Assembly: GCA_963777775.1 (NCBI GenBank)
Contig: CAVZRL010000008.1
Span: forward strand, 62,001-126,000
Length of the DNA stretch: 64,000 bases
Direction of reading: 5' to 3'
DNA from: WHSW01 sp963777775
GTDB lineage: Bacteria > Actinomycetota > Thermoleophilia > Solirubrobacterales > 70-9
Shown here: in pieces, positions 47,697 to 56,552 of the stretch
Layout of the letters: every line of letters starts with the position of its first letter
Numbering within the stretch: position 1 is the stretch's first letter
Translations under genes and position numbers: made by a program
Notes under the pieces: generated by a model
Seen by the model: the letters and a program-made list of their open reading frames with translations, nothing else
Told to the model about the DNA's origin: nothing
Databases searched by the model: none

Positions 47697-48632
47697 ATGA
47701 TGAGGGCGCGAATTGCATGCGCGATGTCCCTGCTTGGGCTGCTCGTGTTCGCGCCGGGGGCGAGCGGCGCGCATCACCTCGTCTTGATCCGGGAGGTCTC
47801 CCCCGGAACGACGGCAAATCCGACGGCGGAGTTCGTCGAGCTGCAGCTGACAGCCAATAACGAGAATCAAGTGGCGAATCAGGCGATCGTCAGGCTCTAC
47901 AACGCCGCAGGCACGATGACGAACAGCGCCATGTTCACCTCGAACCCGCCGAACCCCCAATCTCAGCGACGGATGCTGGCGGCGACGGCAACGGCCGGCG
48001 CGACGCCCGATCTCGTGCTGCCGACAACCGACGCGCTCAGCCCGGCCGGGACGGCGTGCTTTGACTCAATGTTGTTCGGCCCACTCGACTGCGTGACCTG
48101 GGGAGCCGCGACGGCGCCGGCTGGGCAATCGCCGAGTGGATCCCCCGCAACGACGATCCCGGACGGCTCGTCCCTGCTGCGCTCGATGTGCGCGGGCAAT
48201 TCGACACTGCTGGAGTTAAGCGACGACACCGATATCAGCGCCGCCGACTTCGGACTCGCGGCGCCCACCCCCGAGAACAACGCTGCTCCCGCGGGCGGCG
48301 GGCCCTGCGGCGGCAGCGGCGCCGGCGGCGGTGGTGGTGGCGGTGGTGGAGGAGGAGGCGGCGGCGGCGACACCGACCCGCCGCAGACGACGATCAAGAA
48401 GGCGCCGAAGGGCAAGATCGACGCCGACACGGTCAAGGTCAAGTTCAAGTCCGACGAACCGAACTCGAGCTTCGAGTGCAAGCTCGACCGCAAGCCCTAC
48501 AAGCCGTGCAAGTCGCCGAAGAAGCTCAAGAACCTCGACGACGGCAAACACAAGTTCAAGGTCCGCGCCACCGACGCCGTCGGCAACACCGACGGCTCAC
48601 CGGCGAAGGCGAAGTTCAAGATCGTCGACTAG
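47697..48632 (+). CDS. secreted protein with poly-Gly linker and C-terminal ectodomain repeat
   Basis: 311 residues. Signal peptide MMRARIACAMSLLGLL ending at ASGA-HH. An N-terminal beta-rich part (LVLIREVSPGTTANPTAEFV) resembles lamin-tail-like extracellular domains. A glycine run of about 17 residues near 209-226 follows, then a C-terminal Ig-like unit (SDEPNSSFECKLD, then CKSP and VRATDAVGNTDGSP). This last unit recurs in surface proteins of Solirubrobacterales in my experience. Probably surface-exposed. Function unknown. Confidence 0.78.
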   Translation: MMRARIACAMSLLGLLVFAPGASGAHHLVLIREVSPGTTANPTAEFVELQLTANNENQVANQAIVRLYNAAGTMTNSAMFTSNPPNPQSQRRMLAATATAGATPDLVLPTTDALSPAGTACFDSMLFGPLDCVTWGAATAPAGQSPSGSPATTIPDGSSLLRSMCAGNSTLLELSDDTDISAADFGLAAPTPENNAAPAGGGPCGGSGAGGGGGGGGGGGGGGGDTDPPQTTIKKAPKGKIDADTVKVKFKSDEPNSSFECKLDRKPYKPCKSPKKLKNLDDGKHKFKVRATDAVGNTDGSPAKAKFKIVD

Positions 48633-48642
48633 CGCCAGCGCC

Positions 48643-50463
48643 TCAACCCGCGTACAGCTCCTCGATCTCGGCCGCGTACTTCTCGTCGATCGGCTTCCGC
48701 TTCAGCTTCATCGTCGGCGTCAGCTCGTCGCCGCCGGGCATCCAATCGGCTCCCAGGACCGTGAACCGCTTGATCTGCTCGACCCGGGCCATCTTCTCGT
48801 TCGCAGCGTCGACCCCGGCCTGGACCGCGGCGATCAGCGCCGGCTCGGAGGCCAGCTCGGCGGTCGACTTGCCCTCGAGCCCGTTCTGCTTCACCCAGAC
48901 CGGCGCGTAGTCGGGGTCGAGGACGATGAGCGCGACGTTGTAAGGGCGCCGATCGCCGATCGCCACCGCCTGTCCGATCAGCGGGCTCGCCGCCTTCAGG
49001 TGAGACTCGATGTTGGCGGGCGACATGTTCTTGCCCGCCGCGTTGATGATCAGCTCCTTCTTGCGATCGACGATCTTCAGGTAGCCGTCGGCGTCGAGCT
49101 CGCCGATGTCGCCGGTCGCCAGCCAGCCCTCGGGGTCGATCGTCTCCGCGGTCTTCTCGGGCATGTTGCGGTAGCCGAGCATGTTCGAGGCGCCCCGGAC
49201 CATCACCTCGCCGTCGTCGGCGAGCTTGATCTCGATCCCCGGAATCGGGGGTCCCACGGTGCCCAGCTTCACCCGCGCGGGCGGGTTGAACGTCGCCACC
49301 CCGCACGTCTCCGACATCCCCCACAGCTCGCCGATCTCGATCCCGATCGCGTGGAAGAACTCGAGCACCTCGAGCGGCGTCGGCGCGGCGCCGACGCTGA
49401 CCGCGACCGCCTCGTCGAGTCCCAGTGCCACGCGCAGGTTCGAGAACACTGCTTCGTCGGCCTTCGCGACCGCGGCGGAGAGCGGCTCCGGCACCTCCTC
49501 CCCGGCCTGTTCGAGGCGGACCTTCTGCAGCGCAGCCTCGAGCGCGGCGCGAAGCTTCTCGCCCTCCTCGCCCGGGACGCCGGCGAGCTTCGCCTCGAGC
49601 CCGGCCTTGAGCTTCTCCCAGATCCGGGGCACGGCGAAGAACCAGGTCGGCCTCACCCGCGGCATGAACTCGGCGATCTGGCGCGGATCGGGACAGACCG
49701 TCACCGAGAGCCCGCGGACCACGGGCAGGTAGTAGTTGGCCCCTCGCTCGGCGATGTGGGCGGCCGGCAGCCACGAGATCACCTTGCCGCCACGCTCGGG
49801 GAGCTCGATCATCCCGTCGACTCCCCCGACCAGGCTCATCAGGTTGCGGTGCGTGAGCTGCACGCCCTTCGGCGGTCCGGTCGTCCCCGAGGTGTAGATC
49901 AGGGTCAGCAGGTCGTCGGGCTCGACCGCGGCGATCGACTCGGCGGGGTCGAAGTCAGGGTCGAGGGCCTCGAGCGAATCGAGCGTCTGCTCGCCGCCGT
50001 CACCGTCGATCACGACCAGCGTCTCGATCCCCGGCAGCTGCTCGCGGGCCTTGTTGAACGTGTCGAGGAACGCCGATTCGATGATCGCCACCTTGGCGCC
50101 GGCGTCCGAGCAGACGTACTCGATCTGCTCCGGAGACGAAGTCTGGTAGATCGAGAACGGCACCGCCCCGAGCGATACCGCGGCCATGTCGATCGGGATG
50201 AACTCGGGCCGGTTGTTGAGCATCAGCGCGACCGTGTCGCCCTTGCCGACGCCGAGCGCCGCCAAGCCGCCGGCGATCCGCCGCACCCGCTCGGCGAGCT
50301 CGTTCCAGCTCACCTCGACCGCATCATCGCCCTCCCCGCTGATGATCGCCGGCTCATCGCCGAGCCGCTCGACGGTCTGCCCGAATGCCAGCGCCAGGTT
50401 CTGGGCGTGCAAGCCGCCCCCGGGTCCCCCGCTCGCAAAGCGCGCCGCCGTCGTAGCCTCCAT
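48643..50463 (-). CDS. long-chain acyl-CoA synthetase (AMP-forming)
   Basis: 606 residues of the ANL superfamily, FadD15/FAA-like. ATP loop LIYTSGTTGPPKGVQLTHRN, IELWGMSETCGVAT-type A5 motif (GELWGMSETCG), GWLATGDIGELDADGYLKI, DRKKELIINAAGKNMSPANI. Activates fatty acids for lipid synthesis or degradation. ATG 50463 is preceded by GAGGAGAG. Confidence 0.93.
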   Translation of the reverse strand: MEATTAARFASGGPGGGLHAQNLALAFGQTVERLGDEPAIISGEGDDAVEVSWNELAERVRRIAGGLAALGVGKGDTVALMLNNRPEFIPIDMAAVSLGAVPFSIYQTSSPEQIEYVCSDAGAKVAIIESAFLDTFNKAREQLPGIETLVVIDGDGGEQTLDSLEALDPDFDPAESIAAVEPDDLLTLIYTSGTTGPPKGVQLTHRNLMSLVGGVDGMIELPERGGKVISWLPAAHIAERGANYYLPVVRGLSVTVCPDPRQIAEFMPRVRPTWFFAVPRIWEKLKAGLEAKLAGVPGEEGEKLRAALEAALQKVRLEQAGEEVPEPLSAAVAKADEAVFSNLRVALGLDEAVAVSVGAAPTPLEVLEFFHAIGIEIGELWGMSETCGVATFNPPARVKLGTVGPPIPGIEIKLADDGEVMVRGASNMLGYRNMPEKTAETIDPEGWLATGDIGELDADGYLKIVDRKKELIINAAGKNMSPANIESHLKAASPLIGQAVAIGDRRPYNVALIVLDPDYAPVWVKQNGLEGKSTAELASEPALIAAVQAGVDAANEKMARVEQIKRFTVLGADWMPGGDELTPTMKLKRKPIDEKYAAEIEELYAG

Positions 50464-50496
50464 CACTCTCCTCATCTGGTTCGGGCCGCAGCCGTA

Positions 50497-50502
50497 AACC
50501 TA
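50497..50502 (-). promoter_or_regulatory. candidate -10 box (TAGGTT) for the acyl-CoA synthetase gene
   Basis: Lies 33 nt before ATG 50463, leaving a leader of about 27 nt that carries the SD GAGGAGAG. Confidence 0.4.
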
Positions 50503-50527
50503 CCGCCTGAGCAGGAAATACGGGTAG

Positions 50528-51592
50528 CTAGCGAAGCCCGAAGCCCTCGCCCGAGAGCCGCTCGATGTCGTTCGTGAGCCCGATCGCGAACAGCATCAGC
50601 ACGAGCACGAAGCCGACCACCGAGGCGCGCTCCATGACTCGGAACGGGACCGGCCGGCCGCGTACCTTCTCGACCAGGCTCCAGAAGATGTGGCCGCCGT
50701 CAAGGGGCAGGAACGGGAACAGGTTGATCACCGCCAGCGAGAGGCTGATCAAGGCGAGCACGAGCAGCGCTTGGCGGACGTCGAACTCAAAGCTCTGGCG
50801 GGTGACTTCGTAGCTGCCGACGACGCCGGAGATCTGCTCGCGCTGTTCCGCGTCGAAGATCCGGCCGACGATCGAGACCGTTTGCGAGCTCACCTCCCAC
50901 ATCCGCTCGAGCGACCAGCGCGTCGCCCCGCCGACTCCTTCGACCGGCACGGCGCCGTACTCGAAGCCGAGCAGCGGCCGCCCGGCCTCGGCGTCGTACT
51001 CGGGCCGGGCGCTGAGCGTCACTTCGCTGCCGTCGCGGACGACGACCAGCTCGACGGGCGCTTCAGCGAGACAGCCGTCGTGCTGCTCGCCGGCGCATTC
51101 GTGGGTCGCGATCTGCGCGCGCAGCTCCTCGAGCCCGCCCCGCCTACCGTCGACAGCGACCAGCCGGTCGCCGGGCTCGAGCACCGACGCGGCCGGGGAC
51201 CCGGGGCGGACGCGCTCGACCGTGTTCGTCGGCTCGGAGGCCTGGAAGGCGAGCGCGAACAGGATCACGAACGCGATCACCAGGTTGACCGCGGGCCCGG
51301 CTCCGATCACCACGATCCGCTTCCACACCGGTTGGTGGTAATACCCGCGCGGCGCCACCTCGGGAGGTAGCTCCTCGTCGGGGTTCATCCCGGTGATCTT
51401 GACGAAGCCTCCGAGCGGGATCGCGCCGATCCCGTACTCGGTTTCCCCCCGTTTCACCGACCACAGCTTCGGCGGGAAGAAGAGGAAGAAGCGCTCGACC
51501 CGCATCCCGACCGCCTTCGCGGCGACCATGTGCCCGGCCTCGTGGGCGATGATCAGGAAGGCGAAGCCGGCGAAGGCGAGCAGCCAGCTCAT
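50528..51592 (-). CDS. rseP: site-2 protease RseP (M50 family)
   Basis: A 354-residue intramembrane zinc protease. HEAGH at residues 17-21 in the first helix, a PDZ-like domain in the middle (RVRPGSPAASVLEPGDRLVA), and NLFPFLPLDGGHIFW near the C-terminus. Cleaves membrane-spanning anti-sigma factors and signal-peptide remnants. ATG overlaps the dxr stop (ATGA). Confidence 0.94.
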   Translation of the reverse strand: MSWLLAFAGFAFLIIAHEAGHMVAAKAVGMRVERFFLFFPPKLWSVKRGETEYGIGAIPLGGFVKITGMNPDEELPPEVAPRGYYHQPVWKRIVVIGAGPAVNLVIAFVILFALAFQASEPTNTVERVRPGSPAASVLEPGDRLVAVDGRRGGLEELRAQIATHECAGEQHDGCLAEAPVELVVVRDGSEVTLSARPEYDAEAGRPLLGFEYGAVPVEGVGGATRWSLERMWEVSSQTVSIVGRIFDAEQREQISGVVGSYEVTRQSFEFDVRQALLVLALISLSLAVINLFPFLPLDGGHIFWSLVEKVRGRPVPFRVMERASVVGFVLVLMLFAIGLTNDIERLSGEGFGLR

Positions 51593-52743
51593 GCAGCCGC
51601 CCTGGCCGTCTCGACCAGCGCTGCGGCCGCATCGCGCCCCCAGGCGTCGGCTGCGAACAGGTCCTCGAAGTGCCCGACCGCCTGTGCCGGAACCGCCTCG
51701 AGCGCCCCCTCGATCACCTCCGCGATTGCGGTGAACGGGATCTCGTCCGCCAGGAACGCCGCAACCGCGACCTCGTCGGCGGCGTTGAGGACGCAGGGCG
51801 CCGTGCCGCCGGCGAGCCCGGCGTCGCGGGCGAGGCGCAGGCAGCGGAAGGTGGCGAGATCCGGCGACTCGAAGCTGAGCTCGCCGACGGCGGCCAGGTC
51901 GAGGGTCGGAACCGTGACGTCGGCGCGCTCGGGGTGATGCAAGGCGTATGAGATCGGCACCCGCATGTCGGGCAGCCCGAGATGGGCGAGCTGGGCCCCG
52001 TCGTTGAGCTCGACCAGCGAGTGGACGATCGACTGGGGATGAACAACGACCTCGATTCGCGGGTAAGGGACACCGAACAGGTGGTGGGCCTCGATCACCT
52101 CGAAGCCCTTGTTGAGCAGGGTCGCCGAATCGACGGTGATCCGGCCGCCCATCTCCCAGGTCGGGTGCGCGAGCGCCTCGCCGGGCGTTACCCCGGAGAG
52201 GTCGGTACGGCCCCGGAACGGGCCGCCGGAGGCGGTCAGGATCAGCCGCTCGACGGAGCCGGGGGGCTCGCCGCGCAGGAGCTGGAACAGCGCCGAGTGC
52301 TCGGAGTCGACAGGCAGGATCCGCCCGCCCGTCGCCTCGGCGAGCGCGGTGACGAGCTCGCCGCCGACGACCAGGCTCTCCTTGTTGGCAAGCGCGACGT
52401 CGATTCCCTCGCTCAGCGCGGCGATCGTCGGGCCGAGACCGGCGATCCCGACGATCGCGTTCAAGACCAGGTCCGGGCCGGTCGCGTCGATCAGCTCGCG
52501 GACCCCGTCCTCCCCGGCGAGCAGGCGGGTGCCCTCGAACGCCGCCAGCGAGCGCTCGGCGGCGTCGGGATCAGCGAGCGCGACGACGCCGACCCCGGCC
52601 TCCCGGGCCTGGGCGGAGAGCCGGCCCCAATTGCGGGCCGCCGAGAGGCCGACGAGCTCGAGCTCGGACGAAGCCCGGACGACGTCCAGCGCCTGCTCGC
52701 CGATCGAGCCAGTCGAGCCCAGGATCAGGACGCGCTTGGCCAT
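51589..52743 (-). CDS. dxr: 1-deoxy-D-xylulose-5-phosphate reductoisomerase
   Basis: 384 residues, second step of the MEP pathway, NADPH-dependent. LILGSTGSIGEQALDVVR at the N-terminus, ANKESLVVGGELV, DSEHSALFQLL, TASGGPFRGRT and MGGRITVDSATLLNKGFEVI. Leaderless start behind TACCCT, so it has its own promoter rather than relying on cdsA. Confidence 0.96.
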   Translation of the reverse strand: MAKRVLILGSTGSIGEQALDVVRASSELELVGLSAARNWGRLSAQAREAGVGVVALADPDAAERSLAAFEGTRLLAGEDGVRELIDATGPDLVLNAIVGIAGLGPTIAALSEGIDVALANKESLVVGGELVTALAEATGGRILPVDSEHSALFQLLRGEPPGSVERLILTASGGPFRGRTDLSGVTPGEALAHPTWEMGGRITVDSATLLNKGFEVIEAHHLFGVPYPRIEVVVHPQSIVHSLVELNDGAQLAHLGLPDMRVPISYALHHPERADVTVPTLDLAAVGELSFESPDLATFRCLRLARDAGLAGGTAPCVLNAADEVAVAAFLADEIPFTAIAEVIEGALEAVPAQAVGHFEDLFAADAWGRDAAAALVETARAAA

Positions 52744-52750
52744 CGGACGC

Positions 52751-52756
52751 AGGGTA
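52751..52756 (-). promoter_or_regulatory. candidate leaderless -10 box (TACCCT) for dxr-rseP
   Basis: Ends 7 nt before ATG 52743. Confidence 0.5.
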
Positions 52757-52813
52757 GCGGTGGGCCTAGCCCGTGCTTCGGGGCCCGCCGGCGCGCGACG
52801 GGCACGCGGCTCC

Positions 52814-52819
52814 TATGCT
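52814..52819 (+). promoter_or_regulatory. candidate leaderless -10 box (TATGCT) for nfo
   Basis: Ends 8 nt before ATG 52828. Confidence 0.5.
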
Positions 52820-52827
52820 CGCCCGCG

Positions 52828-53631
52828 ATGTCATCGGTGCCGATCGGGGCCCACGTCTCGCGCCAGCGCCCGCTGCAGGCGGCAGCTGAGCTCGGTGCCG
52901 ACTGCGTGCAGGTGTTCCTCTCCGACCCCGGGTCCTACAAGAAGCCTCCACCCCATCCCGAGGCGGCGGAGATCCGCCACAGCGCGATCGACCTCTACGT
53001 GCACGCGCCGTATCTGATCAACGTTTGCTCGCCGCGCCCCAACATCCGCTACGGCTCGCGCAAGATCCTCCAGCAGACCTGCGACGCCGCGGCCGAGGTC
53101 GGCGCCGCCGCGGTGATCGTCCACGGTGGCCACGCCGAGGACGACATCTCCGCCGGACCGGGCCGCTGGCTGCGTTCCCTGGAGCTGCTCGAGAGCGAAG
53201 TGCCGGTGCTGATCGAGAACACGGCCGGAGGCGAGAACGCGGTCGCACGCCGCTTCGACGCCCTGGCGCGCCTTTGGGACGAGCTGGCCGTCTACGCCGG
53301 GCCGGTCGTGGTCGGCTTCTGCTTCGACACCTGCCACGCTCACGCCGCCGGCGAGGATCTCGCGGACGCGGTCGAGAGAGCGCAAGCGATCACCGGCCGG
53401 CTCGACCTCCTGCACGCCAACGACTCGCGCGACCCGCCCGGCACCGGCGCCGACCGCCATGCGCGGCTCGGCGCCGGCAAGGTCGATCCCGAAGCGCTGC
53501 TGGCGATGATCCGCGCCGGCGGCGAGCTCGGCGCCCCGATCCTGGTCGAGACGCCCGGGCCGCTTTCCGGCATCCGCGCTGACCTCGAGTTCGTCCGCGA
53601 GGCGCTGGCCGGCCCGGCGCCGGCTCAATAG
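52828..53631 (+). CDS. nfo: deoxyribonuclease IV (AP endonuclease)
   Basis: 267 residues, TIM-barrel EndoIV of base-excision repair. Metal ligands in VHAPYLINV, IVHGGHA, VLIENTAGG, CFDTCHAHAAG, HANDSRDPPGTGADRHARLG and the final VETPG. It sits opposite to the flanking cdsA and dxr genes, breaking a block that is commonly co-directional. Its last 7 bp overlap cdsA. Confidence 0.94.
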   Translation: MSSVPIGAHVSRQRPLQAAAELGADCVQVFLSDPGSYKKPPPHPEAAEIRHSAIDLYVHAPYLINVCSPRPNIRYGSRKILQQTCDAAAEVGAAAVIVHGGHAEDDISAGPGRWLRSLELLESEVPVLIENTAGGENAVARRFDALARLWDELAVYAGPVVVGFCFDTCHAHAAGEDLADAVERAQAITGRLDLLHANDSRDPPGTGADRHARLGAGKVDPEALLAMIRAGGELGAPILVETPGPLSGIRADLEFVREALAGPAPAQ

Positions 53632-54545
53632 CCGAAGGCGACCGCCAGATAGTACCCCGCGACGACCGTGAACAGGACCGCGTCGAGGCGGTCGAGCAGG
53701 CCGCCGTGAGGCCCGAAGATCGTGCCGGAGTCCTTGATCTCGAGATCTCGCTTGATCATCGACTCGAACAGGTCTCCGACCGGCGCCAGCGCCGCCACGC
53801 ACATGCCCATCAGCAGCGCGTCGATCCCGGGCAGCCAGTCCTGGTAGAGGCCGGCGAACCAGAAGCCCATCGTGCCGCCGACGAAGCCCACGGCGAGTCC
53901 CTCGAGCGTCTTGTTGGGCGAGAGCGCCGGAGCCAGGCGGTGGCGCCCGAGCAGCCGCCCCCCCGCGTAGGCGGCGGTGTCGGCGACGAAGGTCGCGACC
54001 AGTACGTCGACCAGCAGGCCCGCGCCGTGATCGGGAAGCTCGCGCAGCAGGACCGCGTGCGCGAACGGGATCCCGATCCAGACCACGCCGAGGATCGTGA
54101 GCGCGATCGCGATCGTGACCCCCTGGCGGTCCGGACGAGCGAGGGCGGCGGCAAACACAACCGCGACGGTCGCCGCGAGCACGATCATCATCTGGAACTG
54201 GGTCCCGTAGAAGGCGGCGACGACGAGCGCCGCGGCCGCCGCGTAGGCGGCGAGCCCGAAAGGTCGCGCGTCGCGGGTCATCCGGAACAGCTCGGCGAGC
54301 CCCACACAGGCGAACCCGATCATCGCGACCGCGAACACCTCGCCGCCGACGATCACGATCGTGACCGCGATCGCGATCCATGGCAGCGCCCAGGCGATCC
54401 GGGCCATGGTCTCCGAACGGCTGCGCTTCGGCCGCCGCCGCGACTCGGTCTCGCGGCGCCGCAGCGGCGGCGGGGGCGATGGGCGGCGGCGGCGCGGGCG
54501 CTCGAAGTCGAGCTCGGCGTCGAAGGGCTGCTCGCGGTCGGTCAT
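53625..54545 (-). CDS. cdsA: phosphatidate cytidylyltransferase
   Basis: 306 residues, makes CDP-diacylglycerol. Eight or so helices and the C-terminal signature APVGDLFESMIKRDLEIKDS then GTIFGPHGGLLDRLD. The first ~45 residues are an Arg/Pro-rich cytoplasmic extension. ATG overlaps the uppS stop (ATGA). Confidence 0.95.
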   Translation of the reverse strand: MTDREQPFDAELDFERPRRRRPSPPPPLRRRETESRRRPKRSRSETMARIAWALPWIAIAVTIVIVGGEVFAVAMIGFACVGLAELFRMTRDARPFGLAAYAAAAALVVAAFYGTQFQMMIVLAATVAVVFAAALARPDRQGVTIAIALTILGVVWIGIPFAHAVLLRELPDHGAGLLVDVLVATFVADTAAYAGGRLLGRHRLAPALSPNKTLEGLAVGFVGGTMGFWFAGLYQDWLPGIDALLMGMCVAALAPVGDLFESMIKRDLEIKDSGTIFGPHGGLLDRLDAVLFTVVAGYYLAVAFGY

Positions 54546-55207
54546 CTGCCGCCAAACCGCCGCTTGCGGCTTGCGTACTCATCGAGCGAGGCGCGGAACG
54601 CCTCCGGCCCGAAGTCGGGCCAGAGCTCGTCTCGGAAGACGAGCTCGGAATAGGCGCACTGCCAGAGCAGGAAATTCGACAGCCGGCGCTCGCCGCTGGT
54701 CCGGATCAGCAGGTCGGGGTCGTTCATCTCGGGCGCGTAGAGGTGATTGCGGAACTCGTCCTCGGATCCACCCCGAAAGCTTCGCGAGGCGTCGACGATC
54801 TCCGCCCGCCCGCCGTAGTTGAAGGCGACAAAGAGCGTGATCCGGTCGTTGCCGGCCGTCACTCGCTCCGCCCGCTCCATCCGCTCGACCAGCTCCTCGG
54901 CGACGCCCTCGCGACGCCCGACGAAGCGCATCCGCACGCCCTCGGCGTCGAGCTCGGGCGTCTCGCGGTCGATCCGCTCCGCGAACATCGCCATCAGCCC
55001 GGCGACCTCTGCTCGCGGCCGGCGCCAGTTCTCGGTCGAGAACGAGAACACGGTCAGCTCCTCGACTCCGAGCGCGGCCGCATCGCGCAGCCGTCCCTTG
55101 ACCACGTCCGCACCGGCCCGGTGGCCCTCGATCGCCGGCAGTCCGCGCTCGGCCGCCCAGCGCCCGTTGCCGTCGGTGATGATCGCGACGTAGCGGGGTA
55201 GGGTCAT
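54542..55207 (-). CDS. uppS: undecaprenyl diphosphate synthase
   Basis: 221 residues, cis-prenyltransferase making the cell-wall lipid carrier. IITDGNGRWAAERGLPAIEG and HRAGADVV, FSFSTENWRRP, RMRFVGRREG, and the C-terminal DLLIRTSGERRLSNFLLWQ. Starts 13 nt after the frr stop. Confidence 0.96.
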   Translation of the reverse strand: MTLPRYVAIITDGNGRWAAERGLPAIEGHRAGADVVKGRLRDAAALGVEELTVFSFSTENWRRPRAEVAGLMAMFAERIDRETPELDAEGVRMRFVGRREGVAEELVERMERAERVTAGNDRITLFVAFNYGGRAEIVDASRSFRGGSEDEFRNHLYAPEMNDPDLLIRTSGERRLSNFLLWQCAYSELVFRDELWPDFGPEAFRASLDEYASRKRRFGGR

Positions 55208-55220
55208 TGGCGCGAGGCGC

Positions 55221-55787
55221 CTAGACCTCGAGGATCTCGTCCTCTTTGGCTTTCAGCAGACCGTCGATCTCGTGCGTCGCTTGGTCGGTGCGCTTCTGCA
55301 GCTCGGTCTCCGCGCGGCGCTCGTCGTCCTCGCCGACCTCGCCCTCCTTCTTCAGCTCGCGCAGGTCGTGCATCACGTCGCGCCGGATGTTGCGGACCGC
55401 GACCTTGCCGTCCTCGGCCACGCCGTGCACCACCTTGACCAGCTCGCGCCGGCGCTCCTCGTTGAGCTCCGGGATCTGGAGCCGGATCACGTTGCCGTCG
55501 TTGTTCGGCGTCAGCCCGAGGTCGGACTCCATGATCGCCTTTTCGATCGCCCCGATCGAGGTCTTGTCAAACGGCGTCAGCGTCAACAGGCGGGCATCGG
55601 TCGCCGAGACCTGTGCGAGCTGCTTGATCGGCGTCGCGGCGCCGTAGTAGTCGACCTCGAGCCGGTCGAGCAGGTGCGGGGAGGCGCGGCCGGTGCGCAC
55701 CGTGGCGAGCTCATGCCGACACGAATCGACCGACTTGCTCATCCGATCCTTGGCATCGGAGAGGAATTCGTCGGTGATCTCAGACAC
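55221..55787 (-). CDS. frr: ribosome recycling factor
   Basis: 188 residues of normal length: SVDSCRHELATVRTGRASPH, LLTLTPFDKTSIGAIEKAI, IRLQIPELNEERRRELVKVV, then VRNIRRDVMHDL. GTG start overlapping the pyrH stop by 8 bp. Confidence 0.97.
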   Translation of the reverse strand: MSEITDEFLSDAKDRMSKSVDSCRHELATVRTGRASPHLLDRLEVDYYGAATPIKQLAQVSATDARLLTLTPFDKTSIGAIEKAIMESDLGLTPNNDGNVIRLQIPELNEERRRELVKVVHGVAEDGKVAVRNIRRDVMHDLRELKKEGEVGEDDERRAETELQKRTDQATHEIDGLLKAKEDEILEV

Positions 55788-56529
55788 GGCCGGCCGCCTG
55801 CTCGTGTTCGCCGGTGGTGACGATCGTCCCCACCCGCTCGCCGCAGACGATCCTATCTATGTTCGCCTCGTCGGCCATGTTGAAGACGTGGATCGGCAGC
55901 TCGTTGTCCATGCACAGTGAGAGCGCGGTCGAGTCCATCACCCGAAGCCCGCGCTCGATCGCCTCCATGTGGGTGAGCTGGGGCAGGAAGTTCGCGTCGG
56001 GCACCAGCGACGGATCGGCGTCATAGACGCCTTCGACCCCGTGCTTGGCCATCAGGATCGCCTCGGCGTGGATCTCGAGCGCCCGCAGCGCCGCCGCGGT
56101 GTCGGTGGTGAAGAACGGGTTGCCGGTCCCGGCGGCGAAGATCACGACGCGCCCTTTCTCGAGGTGGCGCATCGCCCGCCGGCGAATGTACGGCTCGGCG
56201 ACCTCGGTGACCGCGATCGCCGACATCACCCGGGTGTAGGTCCCGATTCGCTCGAGGGCATCCTGAAGCGTGAGCGCGTTCAGGACCGTCGCCAGCATGC
56301 CCATGTAGTCGGCGGTCGCGCGGTCCATCCCCTTCGCAGCCCCCTCGAGCCCGCGATAGATGTTGCCGGCGCCGACCACCATCGCGATCTCGACCCCTCG
56401 CCCGCTCACCTCGTGCACCTGGGCCGCGATCGTCTCGACTCGATCGGGGTCGGTCCCGTACTGCAGCGATCCCATCAGGGCCTCGCCGGAGACCTTGAGC
56501 AAGATGCGACTGAACACCGGCTCGGCCAT
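55780..56529 (-). CDS. pyrH: UMP kinase
   Basis: 249 residues of the amino-acid-kinase fold. RILLKVSGEALMG, VVGAGNIYRG, MDRATADYMGMLATVLN, FAAGTGNPFFTTDTAA and AKHGVEGVYDADP. ATG 56529 has TAGGGT 7 nt upstream, so it may have its own leaderless promoter besides read-through from rpsB-tsf. Confidence 0.96.
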   Translation of the reverse strand: MAEPVFSRILLKVSGEALMGSLQYGTDPDRVETIAAQVHEVSGRGVEIAMVVGAGNIYRGLEGAAKGMDRATADYMGMLATVLNALTLQDALERIGTYTRVMSAIAVTEVAEPYIRRRAMRHLEKGRVVIFAAGTGNPFFTTDTAAALRALEIHAEAILMAKHGVEGVYDADPSLVPDANFLPQLTHMEAIERGLRVMDSTALSLCMDNELPIHVFNMADEANIDRIVCGERVGTIVTTGEHEQAAGRV

Positions 56530-56536
56530 TCGCCGC

Positions 56537-56542
56537 ACCCTA
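56537..56542 (-). promoter_or_regulatory. candidate leaderless -10 box (TAGGGT) for pyrH
   Basis: Ends 7 nt before ATG 56529, in the 23-nt tsf-pyrH gap. Confidence 0.45.
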
Positions 56543-56552
56543 TCCCGTCGGC

